Below are positions 7,598-16,834 of a stretch of DNA of 64,000 bases, in pieces. Each line of letters begins with the position of its first letter. Within the stretch, counting starts at the first letter, position 1. The notes below the pieces were generated by a model. That model was given only the letters and a program-made list of their open reading frames with translations. It searched no databases and was not told the DNA's origin. The DNA is from Burkholderia sp. TSV86. GTDB taxonomy: Bacteria > Pseudomonadota > Gammaproteobacteria > Burkholderiales > Burkholderiaceae. The position numbers and the translations under genes were made by a program. The stretch is taken from NCBI RefSeq assembly GCF_001522865.1, contig NZ_LOWB01000021.1, forward strand, positions 248,001-312,000, given 5' to 3'.

Positions 7598-9472
7598 TCA
7601 GCGCTGCTGCCAGCCGAGCGTGACATAGGCGCCGCGGCGCGGCGTGTTGTACGCATACGCAAGCTCATAGTCCTTGTCGAGCAGATTGTCGATGCGCGCG
7701 CTCACGTACCACGATTTCGTGATGTCGTAGCGCGCGGACACATTCACGATTCCATAGCCGCCGAGCCGGCTGCCGAAATCGGTGCGCGACCCGCTGACCA
7801 GCCACTCGCCGCCGACCCGCCAGCCGCCCATCGTGCGATGCGCGGCAAACGACGCGAAGCGCCGCGCGCGCCGGTTCAGATCCTGATGGGCGATTTCGTC
7901 GACCGGATTCTGCACCGTCGCCGAAATCCGCACGTCGGTCTTGCCGACCCGCCCCTGCCACGAGCCTTCGACGCCCTGCACCTTGGCGCGGCCGACGTTC
8001 TGCGCAACATAGAAAAACCCGCTCGCACCCGGCCGGTAATCGATCAAGTTCGTGTAGCGGGTCTGGAACGCGGTAACTCGCACGACGCCGATCGCCTCCG
8101 ACGCGTACTGCACGGCGGCGTCGACCGAGTGGCTGCGCTCGGGCTGGATCGACAGATTACCCGAGTTGGGAAAGTACAGATCGTTGAAGCTGGGCGCGCG
8201 AAACGCGTCCGAGTAGCTCGCCGTCACCTTCCAGTGCTCGGTGACGTCCAATCCATAACCGAAATAGTAGCTGTTCGCGCCGCCGAAATCGGAATACTGA
8301 TCGCGCCGCAAGTTCGCCTGGAACTGGCTCGAGCCGAGGCGGCCGGTATAGCCGAGCCAGCCGGAATTCACGTGGCGCGTGGGCGCCGCGTAGCTGTTCG
8401 AGTCGAACGACTGGTCGAGCCGCTCGTAGCCGGCCTGCAATTGGTGGCCGCGCGCGAGCGCGAAGTCGTTCTGCCAGGTGTACTGACGGTTGTCGGTGTT
8501 GAAGTGGTCGGTGTACGCGCCATTCAACGCCGACTGGTTGCGATCCTTGCCGCTCGACACGTTGACGTGCGTCGTCCACCAGCCGGTGATTCTGCCGTTC
8601 GCGAATGCCGAAATCTGCTGCACCCGGCTGTACAGATCGTTCAGATCGGTGGGCTTGCCGTATGCGTTGTCATAGCTGTTCCGGCCTGCGGTGTCGAAGT
8701 ACGTGACGCCCGCGTCCCAGCCGCCGCCGAACCGATGCTTGAGCGATGCCGACACGCTCTCGCTCAGGTTGCCGTTCGCGTTCGAATTCGCCTGCGGCTT
8801 GCGCGCGGAATCGATCGACGAAAAGCCGCCGGTCTTCGCGCGCGCAAGCGACACGCTGAACGTCGTCCTGCCGTCCTGATCGAGCCGCCCCGACACGCCC
8901 GCGCTCTGCGTCTGCGTGTGATAGCTGCCGTAGCCCGCGGAGAAATCGAAGCGCGGCGGGTGATCGCCGCCGCGCTTCGTGAACACTTGCACGACACCGC
9001 CGATCGCGCCGGACCCATACAGCGACGATACGTTGCCGTTCACGACCTCGACCCGCTCGATCTGATCGAGCGGAATCCGGCCGATCTGCGCCTGCCCGAG
9101 GCTCGCCGAATCGACTCGCACGCCGTCGATCAGCACGAGCGATTGGGTCGGCTGCGCACCGCGCAGAAAAAGGCTCGCGCTCGCGCCCGGGCCGCCGTTG
9201 CGCACGATCTGCGCGCCCGGCGCGAGCGCGAGCAGGCCGGGCAGATCGGTCGCGCCGCTGTCGGCGATGTCCTGCGCATCGAAGCGGCTGGTTTGAGGAA
9301 TGGCATCGGCAAGCTTCTGCGGACCGCGCTGCGCGGTGACGACGATCGGCTCGAGCTGCATGCCGGCGACGCCGGCGGCAGGCGCGGACGGCGCCGCGCC
9401 GGTTTGCGCGAACGACGCGCAAGGCAATCCGGACAAGGCGACGAGCGCCGCGCGGACGAATGAGGTTGGCAT
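7598..9472 (-). CDS. btuB: TonB-dependent outer-membrane cobalamin receptor
   Basis: This 624-residue protein has a signal peptide (ending near ASFA), then a TonB-box-like segment EPIVVTAQR (about 42-50). A plug domain follows (QDIADSGATDLPGLLAL, GASASLFLRGAQPTQSLVLI, NGNVSSLYGSGAIGG), then a beta-barrel ending in GAYVTLGWQQR. The overall length matches BtuB of E. coli. A cobalamin riboswitch lies directly upstream in the same orientation, which makes cobalamin the likely ligand rather than a siderophore. It heads the run btuB-btuC-btuD-cobT-cobS-cobC. Confidence 0.9.
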   Translation of the reverse strand: MPTSFVRAALVALSGLPCASFAQTGAAPSAPAAGVAGMQLEPIVVTAQRGPQKLADAIPQTSRFDAQDIADSGATDLPGLLALAPGAQIVRNGGPGASASLFLRGAQPTQSLVLIDGVRVDSASLGQAQIGRIPLDQIERVEVVNGNVSSLYGSGAIGGVVQVFTKRGGDHPPRFDFSAGYGSYHTQTQSAGVSGRLDQDGRTTFSVSLARAKTGGFSSIDSARKPQANSNANGNLSESVSASLKHRFGGGWDAGVTYFDTAGRNSYDNAYGKPTDLNDLYSRVQQISAFANGRITGWWTTHVNVSSGKDRNQSALNGAYTDHFNTDNRQYTWQNDFALARGHQLQAGYERLDQSFDSNSYAAPTRHVNSGWLGYTGRLGSSQFQANLRRDQYSDFGGANSYYFGYGLDVTEHWKVTASYSDAFRAPSFNDLYFPNSGNLSIQPERSHSVDAAVQYASEAIGVVRVTAFQTRYTNLIDYRPGASGFFYVAQNVGRAKVQGVEGSWQGRVGKTDVRISATVQNPVDEIAHQDLNRRARRFASFAAHRTMGGWRVGGEWLVSGSRTDFGSRLGGYGIVNVSARYDITKSWYVSARIDNLLDKDYELAYAYNTPRRGAYVTLGWQQR

Positions 9473-9552
9473 CGAGACGAAAATCCTGTGGCGCTACGGC
9501 GCCTGCTTCCCCGCGGGCGCCGCGTCATGAAGGCGGCCAAGCCGCCTCCCCG

Positions 9553-9775
9553 CCTCGGCCGGTATCCGGGCTGCGAAATCGCCGCCTCGCCTTCCCGCGC
9601 AATGCGCAGTGGCTTGCCGCGCACCGGCGGCCGGTCGATCACGACCAGCCGCCGGTGCGCGAAGAGGACGGCTTGCATCGAATGCGATGCGCTTCGCTTA
9701 CCGTTGCGGGGGCAGCGCAGGTTGGCTCGATCCTGGCGGACCTCACACCCTGCTTCCCGTTTAACCGCGCGTGAA
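9553..9775 (-). promoter_or_regulatory. Cobalamin (AdoCbl) riboswitch upstream of btuB
   Basis: Read on the minus strand, all diagnostic blocks occur in order. AAACGGGAAGCAGGGTGTGA lies at about 9743-9762, the CTGCCCCCGCAACGG block at 9701-9715, GCCACTG at 9607-9613, and the B12 box AGCCCGGATACCGGCC at 9557-9572. These match the conserved core of the cobalamin riboswitch family. Downstream, before the btuB ATG at 9472, the sequence can form a GC-rich hairpin (GGCGGC-TT-GGCCGCC, about 9533-9547) without a U-run. Translational control by hiding the ribosome site is therefore more likely than termination (inference). Confidence 0.93.
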
Positions 9776-10013
9776 ACGCGCGAGCACCGAGGCGGCGCCA
9801 GTTTAGGAGCGCGGCCGGCCGCGCGTCAAGAATGGCGGCGGCGCGCGGCGCGCGCGCATCGCGCGTGAGGCGGCACGCGAAAACATGCGCCGGCGCCGAT
9901 GCCCGTCCGATAGTTCGCGGTGAGAAGCGTAGGTGTTACGTCTGGAAACGTTACAGATATCGGAATAACGGGTATTCCGCGCTAAAATGCTGGGTCTTTA
10001 GAGGACGCAGCAG
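9776..10013 (+). promoter_or_regulatory. Divergent intergenic region with -10-like box before the coiled-coil gene
   Basis: This stretch lies between the riboswitch and the plus-strand gene at 10014 and holds no supportable gene. A TAAAAT hexamer at 9983-9988 is well placed as a -10 element for the downstream gene. No convincing -35 is seen. GAGGACGCAGCAG precedes the ATG and supplies the ribosome site. Confidence 0.45.
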
Positions 10014-10379
10014 ATGCTCAACGAACTCGAAACCCTATCTCAAAACATTGGCCGTTTGATCGCGCTCAATCAGCGCTATCAAACGGAACGGCTCGCGCTC
10101 GAGGAGCAAGTCGCGCAATTGCGAACGGAAATGGACACACTGCGCACCGATCTCGCGCAGTTGCGTGACGAGCGCAATGCGCTCGCGGCGGAGCGCGATT
10201 CGCTGTCGGCGAAAATCGACGACGCGCAAGTCAAGCTCAACGCGATCCTCGAAAAATTGCCGCGCACGAAAAGCGTGCCGGATACGGAAAACCAGCTTGA
10301 TCTGCTCGCTGCGCAGGCGAACGACGAAAGCCCGCGTGAAGGTGACGATGGCACGGCGAGCCACGGAGAACACGCATGA
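10014..10379 (+). CDS. Coiled-coil protein upstream of zapA (TIGR02449/ZapB-like)
   Basis: This small 121-residue protein is almost entirely heptad-rich coiled coil from about residue 5 to 80 (MLNELETLSQNIGRLIALNQ, then repeated LxxxxxxLxxE patterns). Its C-terminal tail is disordered and acidic. It matches from memory the short coiled-coil proteins encoded just upstream of zapA in many proteobacteria (TIGR02449 type). Its last codons overlap the zapA start (ATGA), implying translational coupling. A structural role with the FtsZ ring or with ZapA is an inference from position and shape; no direct functional motif is visible. Confidence 0.78.
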   Translation: MLNELETLSQNIGRLIALNQRYQTERLALEEQVAQLRTEMDTLRTDLAQLRDERNALAAERDSLSAKIDDAQVKLNAILEKLPRTKSVPDTENQLDLLAAQANDESPREGDDGTASHGEHA

Positions 10380-10690
10380 GCACGAAGCAGATCGAAGTCT
10401 CGATTCTCGGCCAGACATATCGGCTCGCCTGCTCGCCGGAAACGGAAGCGGCACTGCTCGAAGCCGTCGCGCGTGTCGATACCGAAATGTCGAACATCCG
10501 CGCGAACAGTTCGGTGCGCGGCACCGATCGCATCGCGGTGATGGCCGCGCTGTCGCTCGCATCGGAACTGCTGCGGCTGCAACAAAGCGTGCGTCACGGT
10601 GAAGCGTTCCCCGCGGAAGAAATCCGGCGTACAATGCGCCAAATGAATGAACAGCTCGGTGCGGTGCTCACACAGCACGAGCTGCAGTAA
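10376..10690 (+). CDS. zapA: Cell division protein ZapA
   Basis: This 104-residue protein starts MSTKQIEVSILGQTYRLACS, typical of ZapA. The N-terminal beta-hairpin/helix domain is followed by DRIAVMAALSLASELL and a C-terminal helix for tetramer formation. ZapA binds FtsZ and bundles protofilaments at midcell. It overlaps the preceding coiled-coil gene by 4 bases and is followed within 80 bases by 6S RNA. That zapA-ssrS neighbourhood is conserved across many proteobacteria. Confidence 0.92.
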   Translation: MSTKQIEVSILGQTYRLACSPETEAALLEAVARVDTEMSNIRANSSVRGTDRIAVMAALSLASELLRLQQSVRHGEAFPAEEIRRTMRQMNEQLGAVLTQHELQ

Positions 10691-10769
10691 GTTAAAACAG
10701 TCGATTCGTTTCACCCGGTTCGGGCCATGCTTAGCCTTCCTGCCAAAGTGATTCGAACCGTTTAGTCAG

Positions 10770-10946
10770 CTTCCCTGCCTGGTTCGCCAAGGTCATATAT
10801 TCCTTGAACCAATGCCATGTGCACGGTTGCGGAAATTTGTAGCACGGGCGCGCGCGTCACTCTGTCTGATGTACCCGAAGTGCTGCTAACTGCGACCAAT
10901 TCTGAACCTCAGGTTCAGGATGCCGGCCTAGCGGCCAAGGCGGGGG
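10770..10946 (+). ncRNA. ssrS: 6S RNA
   Basis: The region after zapA fits 6S RNA. The ends TTCCCTGCCTGG (10771-10782) and CCAAGGCGGGG (about 10935-10945) can pair into a closing stem. A CCTTGAACC segment near 10802-10810 and TCTGAACCTCAGGTTCAGGA near 10901-10920 form internal helices, and a central open bubble would mimic promoter DNA. Length of about 177 nt and location between zapA and the next ORF agree with known beta-proteobacterial 6S genes. 6S RNA sequesters sigma-70 RNA polymerase in stationary phase. Exact ends are approximate. Confidence 0.85.
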
Positions 10947-11025
10947 CCTATTCCACGGCATCGGGTTCGTCCCGGTGCCGTTTCCTTATCCGCAGCCTTT
11001 TCATTGCGTCGATTCGATCCGATCC

Positions 11026-11487
11026 ATGCGCTATTGGCTGATGAAATCCGAACCGGACGAGGCGAGCATCGACGATCTCGCCGCCGCACCCGGACAAACG
11101 TTGCCGTGGACCGGCGTGCGCAACTATCAAGCGCGCAACTTCATGCGCGACGCGATGCAGATTGGCGACGGCGTGCTGTTCTACCATTCGAGCTGCCCGG
11201 AGCCCGGCATCGCGGGGCTCGCCGAAGTGTGCTCGACGCCCTACCCCGATCCCACGCAGTTCGATCCGCAAAGTCCGTACCACGATCCGAAGGCGATGCC
11301 CGACACGCCGCGCTGGGTGCTCGTCGACGTGCGCTTCGTGAAGAAGACGCCGCTCATCGCGCTTGGCACATTGCGCGAACATGACGCGCTCGCCGGCATG
11401 CGCGTGCTCGCAAAGGGCAACCGGCTGTCGATCACGCCCGTCACGCCGGACGAATGGCGCTTCATCACGAAGCGGCTGATGAAGTAA
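11026..11487 (+). CDS. EVE domain-containing protein
   Basis: This 153-residue protein begins MRYWLMKSEPDEASIDDLA and contains WTGVRNYQARNFMRDAM, GDGVLFYHSSC and PGIAGLAEV. These are hallmark segments of the EVE domain (YTH/PUA-like fold), which can bind modified bases in RNA or DNA. The ATG at 11026 is preferred over the in-frame ATG at 10975 because EVE proteins start at this motif and the upstream part adjoins the 6S RNA. It is a stand-alone EVE protein of the usual size. It may belong to the zapA-6S neighbourhood. The precise ligand is unknown. Confidence 0.88.
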   Translation: MRYWLMKSEPDEASIDDLAAAPGQTLPWTGVRNYQARNFMRDAMQIGDGVLFYHSSCPEPGIAGLAEVCSTPYPDPTQFDPQSPYHDPKAMPDTPRWVLVDVRFVKKTPLIALGTLREHDALAGMRVLAKGNRLSITPVTPDEWRFITKRLMK

Positions 11488-11683
11488 TCCGGCATCGGCC
11501 GTCAAACAATGTCAGATGCACGCGCGGCAGCCGGAACCTCGCAACGCTTTCATCTGCCTAACGGGCGCGCAACGGATGCGGCGCCCACTATGCTTGTATC
11601 CGTTGCTCGATCATTCAACGCGGCTCGCATCCGCGCCCCGCACGCCGAACGATGCGTGCGCGTTCTCGCTCAAGGAGTCAACA

Positions 11684-12418
11684 ATGACGAAAAAATCCGC
11701 TCTGACTGCCGCCGTCGCCCTCGCGGCGGCGCTGCCCATCGCTATCGCGCTTGCGCCGTCCGCTGCGCGCGCGCAAAGCATTGGCGTGATGCCGCCGCCG
11801 TCGGGCGTGCTGTCGCTGTCCGCGCAAGCAAGCGCCGACGTTCCGCAGGACATTATCGACATTACACTGTTCTACGAACAGCAAGCGAAAGATCCCGGCA
11901 ACCTGACCAGCGAGCTCAACAAGCGCGCGGATTCGGCGCTCGCGCAGGCGCGCGGCGTCGCGGGCGTGACAGCGCACACGGGCCAGTTTTCGGTATCGCC
12001 GAGCTTCGATCGCGACGGCAAGATTTCGGCATGGCGCGGGCGCACCGAGGTCGTGCTCGAATCGCGCGATTTCTCCGCTGCGTCGAAGCTCGCGGGCCAA
12101 CTGAGTTCGATCATGCAGATCGGCAACGTGTCGTTCTCGCTGTCGCCGGACGCGCAGCGCGCGACCGAGCAGAAGCTCACGGCCGAAGCGATCAAGGCAT
12201 TCCGCGCACGCGCCGAGGAAGCGACGAAGGCGTTCGGCTATAGCAGCTATTCAATCCGTGACGTGAACGTCGGCGGCGGCCACAGCGTGCAGCCGTTCCA
12301 GCCGAAGATGATGGCAATGGCTGCCGCGCCTGTCGGGGCAGACGCCGCGCCGATCGCGGTCGAAGGCGGCAAGGCGACCGTGACCGTCAACGTGAACGGC
12401 TCGGTGCAGATGAAGTGA
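11684..12418 (+). CDS. Exported SIMPL (DUF541) domain protein
   Basis: This 244-residue protein has a signal peptide (MTKKSALTAAVALAAALPIA..., probable cleavage after ARA at about 30). A SIMPL/DUF541 domain follows: GVLSLSAQASADVPQDIIDI, then AEAIKAFRARAEEATKAFGY near 166-185, and VNVNGSVQMK at the end. Family members such as BP26 of Brucella are periplasmic or outer-membrane oligomers of unsettled function. The ATG at 11684 is preceded by AAGGAG, a good ribosome site. A strong terminator lies 60 bases downstream, so it appears to be monocistronic. Confidence 0.86.
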   Translation: MTKKSALTAAVALAAALPIAIALAPSAARAQSIGVMPPPSGVLSLSAQASADVPQDIIDITLFYEQQAKDPGNLTSELNKRADSALAQARGVAGVTAHTGQFSVSPSFDRDGKISAWRGRTEVVLESRDFSAASKLAGQLSSIMQIGNVSFSLSPDAQRATEQKLTAEAIKAFRARAEEATKAFGYSSYSIRDVNVGGGHSVQPFQPKMMAMAAAPVGADAAPIAVEGGKATVTVNVNGSVQMK

Positions 12419-12477
12419 CGAAATCATCGCCGGCAGCGGCGTGTCGCAGCGCCGCCCGCCGCCGATAATCGCCAGAC

Positions 12478-12505
12478 AAAACGCCGGCCGCGAGCCGGCG
12501 TTTTT
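12478..12505 (+). terminator. Intrinsic terminator after SIMPL-domain gene
   Basis: AAAACGCCGGC-CGCGA-GCCGGCGTTTTT is a perfect GC-rich stem with a flanking A-run and U-run, so it could act from both strands between this gene and convergent lgt. A second perfect hairpin, GCGCCGCGC-TCAGTT-GCGCGGCGC, follows at 12511-12534. Confidence 0.88.
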
Positions 12506-12534
12506 GATGTGCGCCGCGCTCAGTTGCGCGGCGC

Positions 12535-12868
12535 CCGTTTTGCTTCGGTCCATGCATGCGGGCGACGCAAACGGCCTCGAATAGGAATGGCGCACCTTTG
12601 TTGCATCACACGCATCGCCGTTGCGGCGCGCGCCGAATTGCGAAATGCGCCACACCGGCCTCACGCGACGCCCAAGCCCGCGCGCGAGCGCATCCACCGC
12701 ACCGGCCACCCGATCGCGCCACGCGCCGCGCTGCGCGCGACGCCAATCTCCGGCACGCATCGCCCGTGCCGGCCACACGGGTCGCGGCATCCGCCAAGCC
12801 GGCATGCCGGCGACGCCGCTTTTCATTCGATCGATGCGTGGCGGCCACGCGGCGCGATGCGCGAACGC
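12535..12868. other. Gene-free stretch between terminator and lgt
   Basis: Open frames here are arginine- and alanine-rich shadows without ribosome sites or recognisable motifs. I see no supportable gene, RNA or repeat in this interval. Confidence 0.5.
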
Positions 12869-13756
12869 TCAAGCCGTTTTCACCCCGCCGCGCCGGTATG
12901 CCCAAACCATCATCAGCACGCCGGCAACGATCATCGGCAGCGACAGCCACTGCCCCATCGACAACCCAAACGTCAGCAGCCCGAGAAAGTCGTCCGGCTC
13001 GCGCGCGAACTCGACCGTGAAACGCGCGAGCCCGTAGCCGATCAGGAACAGCGCCGACACCGCGCCCATCGGCCGGGGCTTGCGCGAGAAGAACCACAGC
13101 ACGATAAAAAGCGCGATGCCTTCGAGCGCGATTTCATAAAGCTGCGACGGATGGCGCGGCAGCATCTGATGCGCGAGGAACACCTCGTTGAGATCCCACT
13201 TCGCGGCAATATCCTGATGCGCGGCAAGCCACGCGGCATCGTCGCGGGCCGCGCCCGGAAACAGCATCGCCCAAGGCGCGTCGGGGCTGGTCACGCGCCC
13301 CCACAGCTCGCCGTTGATGAAGTTGCCGAGCCGCCCGGTCGCGAGGCCCGTCGGCACCATCGGCGCGACGAAATCGGTCACCTGCAGCCAGTGGCGCTTG
13401 CGCTGCCACGCGAACAGCGCCATCGCGAGCGTCACGCCGAGAAAGCCGCCGTGAAACGACATGCCCCCTTCCCACACCTTGAAGATATCGAGCGGGTGCG
13501 ACAGGTAGAAGCCCGCCTTGTAGAACAGCACGTAGCCGAGCCGGCCGCCCAACACGACGCCGAGCACGCCGTAGAACATCATGTCGTCGATGTCCTTCGC
13601 GCTCCAGCCTTGCGCGGCGACGTGCGGCAGCTTCAGCCGCACACGGCCGATGACGATCGCCGCGATGAAGCCGACGAGGTACATGAGCCCATACCAGCGC
13701 ACGGCGAGCGGGCCGATGTGGATCGCGACGGGATCGAAATTCGGATGAATGATCAT
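12869..13756 (-). CDS. lgt: Prolipoprotein diacylglyceryl transferase
   Basis: Lgt transfers diacylglycerol from phosphatidylglycerol to the lipobox cysteine of prolipoproteins in the inner membrane. The 295-residue protein shows [13 protein letters not shown] near the N-terminus, [20 protein letters not shown], and the Lgt signature [14 protein letters not shown] (about 145-158), followed by HPSQLYE. About seven hydrophobic segments are visible. Length and motif order are normal. It faces the SIMPL-domain gene and lies back-to-tail with the LysR gene at 13834. Confidence 0.95.
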   Translation of the reverse strand: MIIHPNFDPVAIHIGPLAVRWYGLMYLVGFIAAIVIGRVRLKLPHVAAQGWSAKDIDDMMFYGVLGVVLGGRLGYVLFYKAGFYLSHPLDIFKVWEGGMSFHGGFLGVTLAMALFAWQRKRHWLQVTDFVAPMVPTGLATGRLGNFINGELWGRVTSPDAPWAMLFPGAARDDAAWLAAHQDIAAKWDLNEVFLAHQMLPRHPSQLYEIALEGIALFIVLWFFSRKPRPMGAVSALFLIGYGLARFTVEFAREPDDFLGLLTFGLSMGQWLSLPMIVAGVLMMVWAYRRGGVKTA

Positions 13757-13833
13757 GGATTAGCGTTGAAGGTTTGAATCGAAGCGGCGCTCGCGCCGCG
13801 AAACGCGTTTCGACGGACGCGCCGCGCGAACGT

Positions 13834-14808
13834 TCACGGCCGCGCGCGCTGGCGCGGCGCCGCGCCGGCTTCCTCGCCCGCGTGCGCGCCGCAGGCATGG
13901 GCGCGCACGACGTCGATGAAGCCCGAGAGCACCGGGCTCACGTCGGCCGTGCGCCACACGAGCCCCGTTTCGACGACGGGCGCCGCCGTATCGGCAAGCG
14001 GCCGGTAGACGACGCCCGTGCGCCGCAGGTTGCGCAGCGATTGCGGCACGAGCGCGACGCCCAAACCCGCGGACACGAGGCTCACGATCGTCTGCATCTG
14101 GATCGCTTCCTGGCCGATACGTGGTGCAACGCCCGCCGCGCCGTAGCAGCCCGTAATGATGTCATAAAAGCCGGGCGCCAGACGGCGGGGAAAGATCACG
14201 AGCGGCAGCGACGCGATGTCCGCGATCCGCACCGGCGCGTCGGCGGCGACGCCGCGCGCGGCAAACGCAGCGGCCGCATCGGCCGACATCGCGACGACGA
14301 GCGGCTCGCGCAGCACCGGCAGATACGACAGCGACGCCGCGTGACGCGGCGGCACGGGCGCAATCACGAGCCCCGCGTCGATCCGGCCGGCCGCCAGTTC
14401 GTCGAGTTGCACGTCGCTCGTCGCCTCGGTCAACTGCAGGCGCACGTGCGGATGGCGCGTGCCGAACTCGCGCAACAACCGCGGCAGCAGCCCGTAATCG
14501 GCCGTCGAGACGAACGCGAGCGCGAGCGAGCCCGATTCGCCGCGCGCCAGGCGCTGCGCGAGCGGCGGCAGCGCGTCGGCGGCGGCAAGCAGCCGCCGCA
14601 CGTCGGGCAGCAGCGCGGCGCCCACCGCGGTCAGCTCGACCGAGCGCTTCGTGCGCGCGAACAGCGCGACGCCGAGCGCGTCCTCGAGCGCGCGAACCGC
14701 CTGCGACAGCGGCGGCTGCGTCATCGCCAGGCGCGCCGCCGCCCGCCCGAAATGCCGCTCGTCGGCCACGGTCACGAAATAGCGCCACTGGCGCAGATCC
14801 GGGGTCAC
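13834..14808 (-). CDS. LysR-family transcriptional regulator
   Basis: This 324-residue LysR-type regulator has an N-terminal winged helix-turn-helix. It starts MTPDLRQWRYFVTVADERHF, followed by AAARLAMTQPPLSQAVRALE and LGVALFARTKRSVELTAVG. A two-lobed effector-binding domain occupies the rest. It is transcribed divergently from ilvD with about 165 bases between start codons. By the usual LysR pattern it may therefore regulate ilvD or itself, but the sequence shows no effector. The C-terminal tail is rich in Ala/Arg and may be disordered. Confidence 0.85.
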   Translation of the reverse strand: MTPDLRQWRYFVTVADERHFGRAAARLAMTQPPLSQAVRALEDALGVALFARTKRSVELTAVGAALLPDVRRLLAAADALPPLAQRLARGESGSLALAFVSTADYGLLPRLLREFGTRHPHVRLQLTEATSDVQLDELAAGRIDAGLVIAPVPPRHAASLSYLPVLREPLVVAMSADAAAAFAARGVAADAPVRIADIASLPLVIFPRRLAPGFYDIITGCYGAAGVAPRIGQEAIQMQTIVSLVSAGLGVALVPQSLRNLRRTGVVYRPLADTAAPVVETGLVWRTADVSPVLSGFIDVVRAHACGAHAGEEAGAAPRQRARP

Positions 14809-14974
14809 ATCGGGTTCCTCGTTCGACTCGTCATTGATATGTCTTTCGACCTAATAGACGACGAATAATATATTGGACATTCTTGAACGGAAACTGCATT
14901 CTTGCCCACCTGAGCCGGCCTGCGCCCATGCAGCGCGCCGCCCCGCAATCAACCAGCCGATGGATGGAGTCCCC
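14809..14974. promoter_or_regulatory. Divergent promoter region between LysR gene and ilvD
   Basis: The region contains an AT-rich core (about 14833-14882, with TTGATATGTC, ACGAATAATATATTGGACATT) unlike the surrounding GC-rich sequence. It is the natural place for both promoters and LysR operators. ATAATATATT near 14864-14873 resembles a -10 region. No binding site can be assigned with confidence. Confidence 0.5.
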
Positions 14975-16648
14975 ATGTCGTACAACCGCCGCTCGAAGAA
15001 CATCACGCAGGGCGTGGCCCGCTCGCCGAACCGCTCGATGTATTACGCGCTCGGCTACCAGCAGGAAGATTTCGACAAGCCGATGATCGGCATCGCCAAC
15101 GGCCACTCGACGATCACGCCGTGCAACGCGGGCCTGCAGCGCCTGTCGGACGCGGCCGTCGAGGCCGTCGAGCACGCCGGCGCGAATCCGCAGATCTTCG
15201 GCACGCCAACCATTTCGGACGGCATGTCGATGGGCACCGAAGGGATGAAGTATTCGCTCGTGTCGCGCGAAGTGATCGCCGACTGCATCGAGACCTGCGT
15301 GCAGGGCCAATGGATGGACGGCGTGGTGGTCGTCGGCGGCTGCGACAAGAACATGCCGGGTGGAATGATCGCGCTCGCGCGCCTGAACGTGCCGGGCATT
15401 TATGTGTACGGCGGCACGATCCGCCCCGGCCGCTGGAAGGGCCGCGATCTGACGATCGTGTCGTCGTTCGAGGCGGTCGGCGAATTCACAGCCGGGCGGA
15501 TGACGCAGGAGGATTTCGAAGGGGTCGAAAAGAACGCGTGCCCGACCACGGGCTCGTGCGGCGGCATGTACACCGCGAACACGATGAGTTCGTCGTTCGA
15601 GGCGCTTGGCATGTCGCTGCTGTATTCGTCGACGATGGCCAACCCGGATCAGGAGAAGGTCGACTCGGCGGCCGAATCGGCGCGCGTGCTCGTCGAAGCC
15701 GTGAAGCGCGACCTGAAGCCGCGCGACATCATCACGAAGCAATCGATCGAGAATGCGGTGTCGGTCATCATGGCCACGGGCGGCTCGACGAACGCGGTGC
15801 TGCATTACCTCGCGATCGCGCACGCGGCCGAGATCGACTGGTCGATCGACGATTTCGAACGGATTCGCAAGCGCGTGCCGGTGATTTGCGATCTGAAGCC
15901 GTCGGGCCAGTACGTCGCGACCGATCTGCACGCGGCGGGCGGCATCCCGCAGGTGATGAAGATCCTGCTCGACGCGGGCCTCTTGCACGGCGATTGCATG
16001 ACGATCACCGGCCGCACGCTCGCCGACGAACTGAAGGACGTGCCGAGCACGCCGCGCGCCGACCAGAAGGTGATCTACCCGATCGACCAAGCGCTGTACA
16101 AGGAAGGCCATCTCGCGATCCTGAAGGGCAATCTCGCGGAAAACGGCGCGGTCGCGAAGATCACCGGCCTGAAAAATCCGGTCATCACCGGCCCCGCGCG
16201 CGTATTCGACGACGAGCAAAGCGCATTGCAGGCGATCCTCGACGATAAGATCAACGCGGGTGACGTGGTCGTGCTGCGTTATCTCGGCCCGCAAGGCGGC
16301 CCCGGCATGCCCGAGATGCTCGCGCCGACGTCCGCGATCATCGGCAAGGGGCTGGGGGAATCGGTCGGCCTCATCACCGATGGCCGCTTCTCGGGCGGCA
16401 CGTGGGGAATGGTGGTGGGCCACGTCGCGCCGGAGGCGTTCGTGGGCGGCACGATCGCGCTGGTGCAGGAAGGCGACTCGATCACGATCGACGCGCACAA
16501 GCTGCTTCTGCAGCTCAACATCGACGACGCCGAGCTTGCGCGCCGCCGCGCCGCATGGAAGCAGCCTGCGCCGCGTTACACGCGCGGAGTGCTCGCCAAG
16601 TACGCGGCGCTCGCCCGCCCTGCGGACCAGGGCGCGGTCACTGGCTAA
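14975..16648 (+). CDS. ilvD: Dihydroxy-acid dehydratase
   Basis: IlvD makes the 2-keto acids for valine and isoleucine and the precursor for leucine and pantothenate. The 557-residue protein begins [20 protein letters not shown]. It carries the iron-sulfur/Mg site motifs [16 protein letters not shown] (about 120-135) and [16 protein letters not shown] (about 188-203), and near the C-terminus [15 protein letters not shown]. The ATG at 14975 follows ATGGAGTCCCC. Length of about 557 fits the shorter class with an Fe-S cluster. It stands alone rather than with ilvBHC. Confidence 0.95.
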   Translation: MSYNRRSKNITQGVARSPNRSMYYALGYQQEDFDKPMIGIANGHSTITPCNAGLQRLSDAAVEAVEHAGANPQIFGTPTISDGMSMGTEGMKYSLVSREVIADCIETCVQGQWMDGVVVVGGCDKNMPGGMIALARLNVPGIYVYGGTIRPGRWKGRDLTIVSSFEAVGEFTAGRMTQEDFEGVEKNACPTTGSCGGMYTANTMSSSFEALGMSLLYSSTMANPDQEKVDSAAESARVLVEAVKRDLKPRDIITKQSIENAVSVIMATGGSTNAVLHYLAIAHAAEIDWSIDDFERIRKRVPVICDLKPSGQYVATDLHAAGGIPQVMKILLDAGLLHGDCMTITGRTLADELKDVPSTPRADQKVIYPIDQALYKEGHLAILKGNLAENGAVAKITGLKNPVITGPARVFDDEQSALQAILDDKINAGDVVVLRYLGPQGGPGMPEMLAPTSAIIGKGLGESVGLITDGRFSGGTWGMVVGHVAPEAFVGGTIALVQEGDSITIDAHKLLLQLNIDDAELARRRAAWKQPAPRYTRGVLAKYAALARPADQGAVTG

Positions 16649-16663
16649 CGCCCGGCATCGGGC

Positions 16664-16699
16664 GGCAGCCGCGCCGGGTGGCGATCCGGCGCGGCTGCC
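16664..16699 (+). terminator. Perfect 14-bp hairpin after ilvD
   Basis: GGCAGCCGCGCCGG and CCGGCGCGGCTGCC form an uninterrupted 14-bp stem with an 8-base loop, 16 bases after the ilvD stop. There is no U-run directly after it, so it may protect the 3' end or act with the second hairpin downstream (16756-16778, followed by TTTGCTTTTA), which looks more like the actual terminator. Confidence 0.6.
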
Positions 16700-16755
16700 G
16701 TGCGCGCATGTGTGCGTATGTGCACGTAGCGACAAAAAACCACAAGATCGCCGGC

Positions 16756-16788
16756 GGGCGCCACCTGTGCGGGCGCCCTTTGCTTTTA
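16756..16788 (+). terminator. Likely intrinsic terminator between ilvD and cytochrome gene
   Basis: GGGCGCC...GGGCGCCC forms a stem (arms 16756-16762 and 16771-16778), followed by a T-rich tail (TTTGCTTTTATA). The same tail, TTTTATAATGCG at about 16783-16794, contains a TATAAT -10 hexamer (16785-16790), probably the promoter of the following cytochrome gene. Confidence 0.6.
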
Positions 16789-16834
16789 TAATGCGCGCAA
16801 CGCCAAACCGGACACCGCACCGGCGGAGACCAGC

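Noticed and set aside
6506..9463. A 985-codon plus-strand open frame opposite btuC and btuB
   Set aside because: Arg/Ala/His-rich composition with no domains; the minus-strand genes have clear family motifs.
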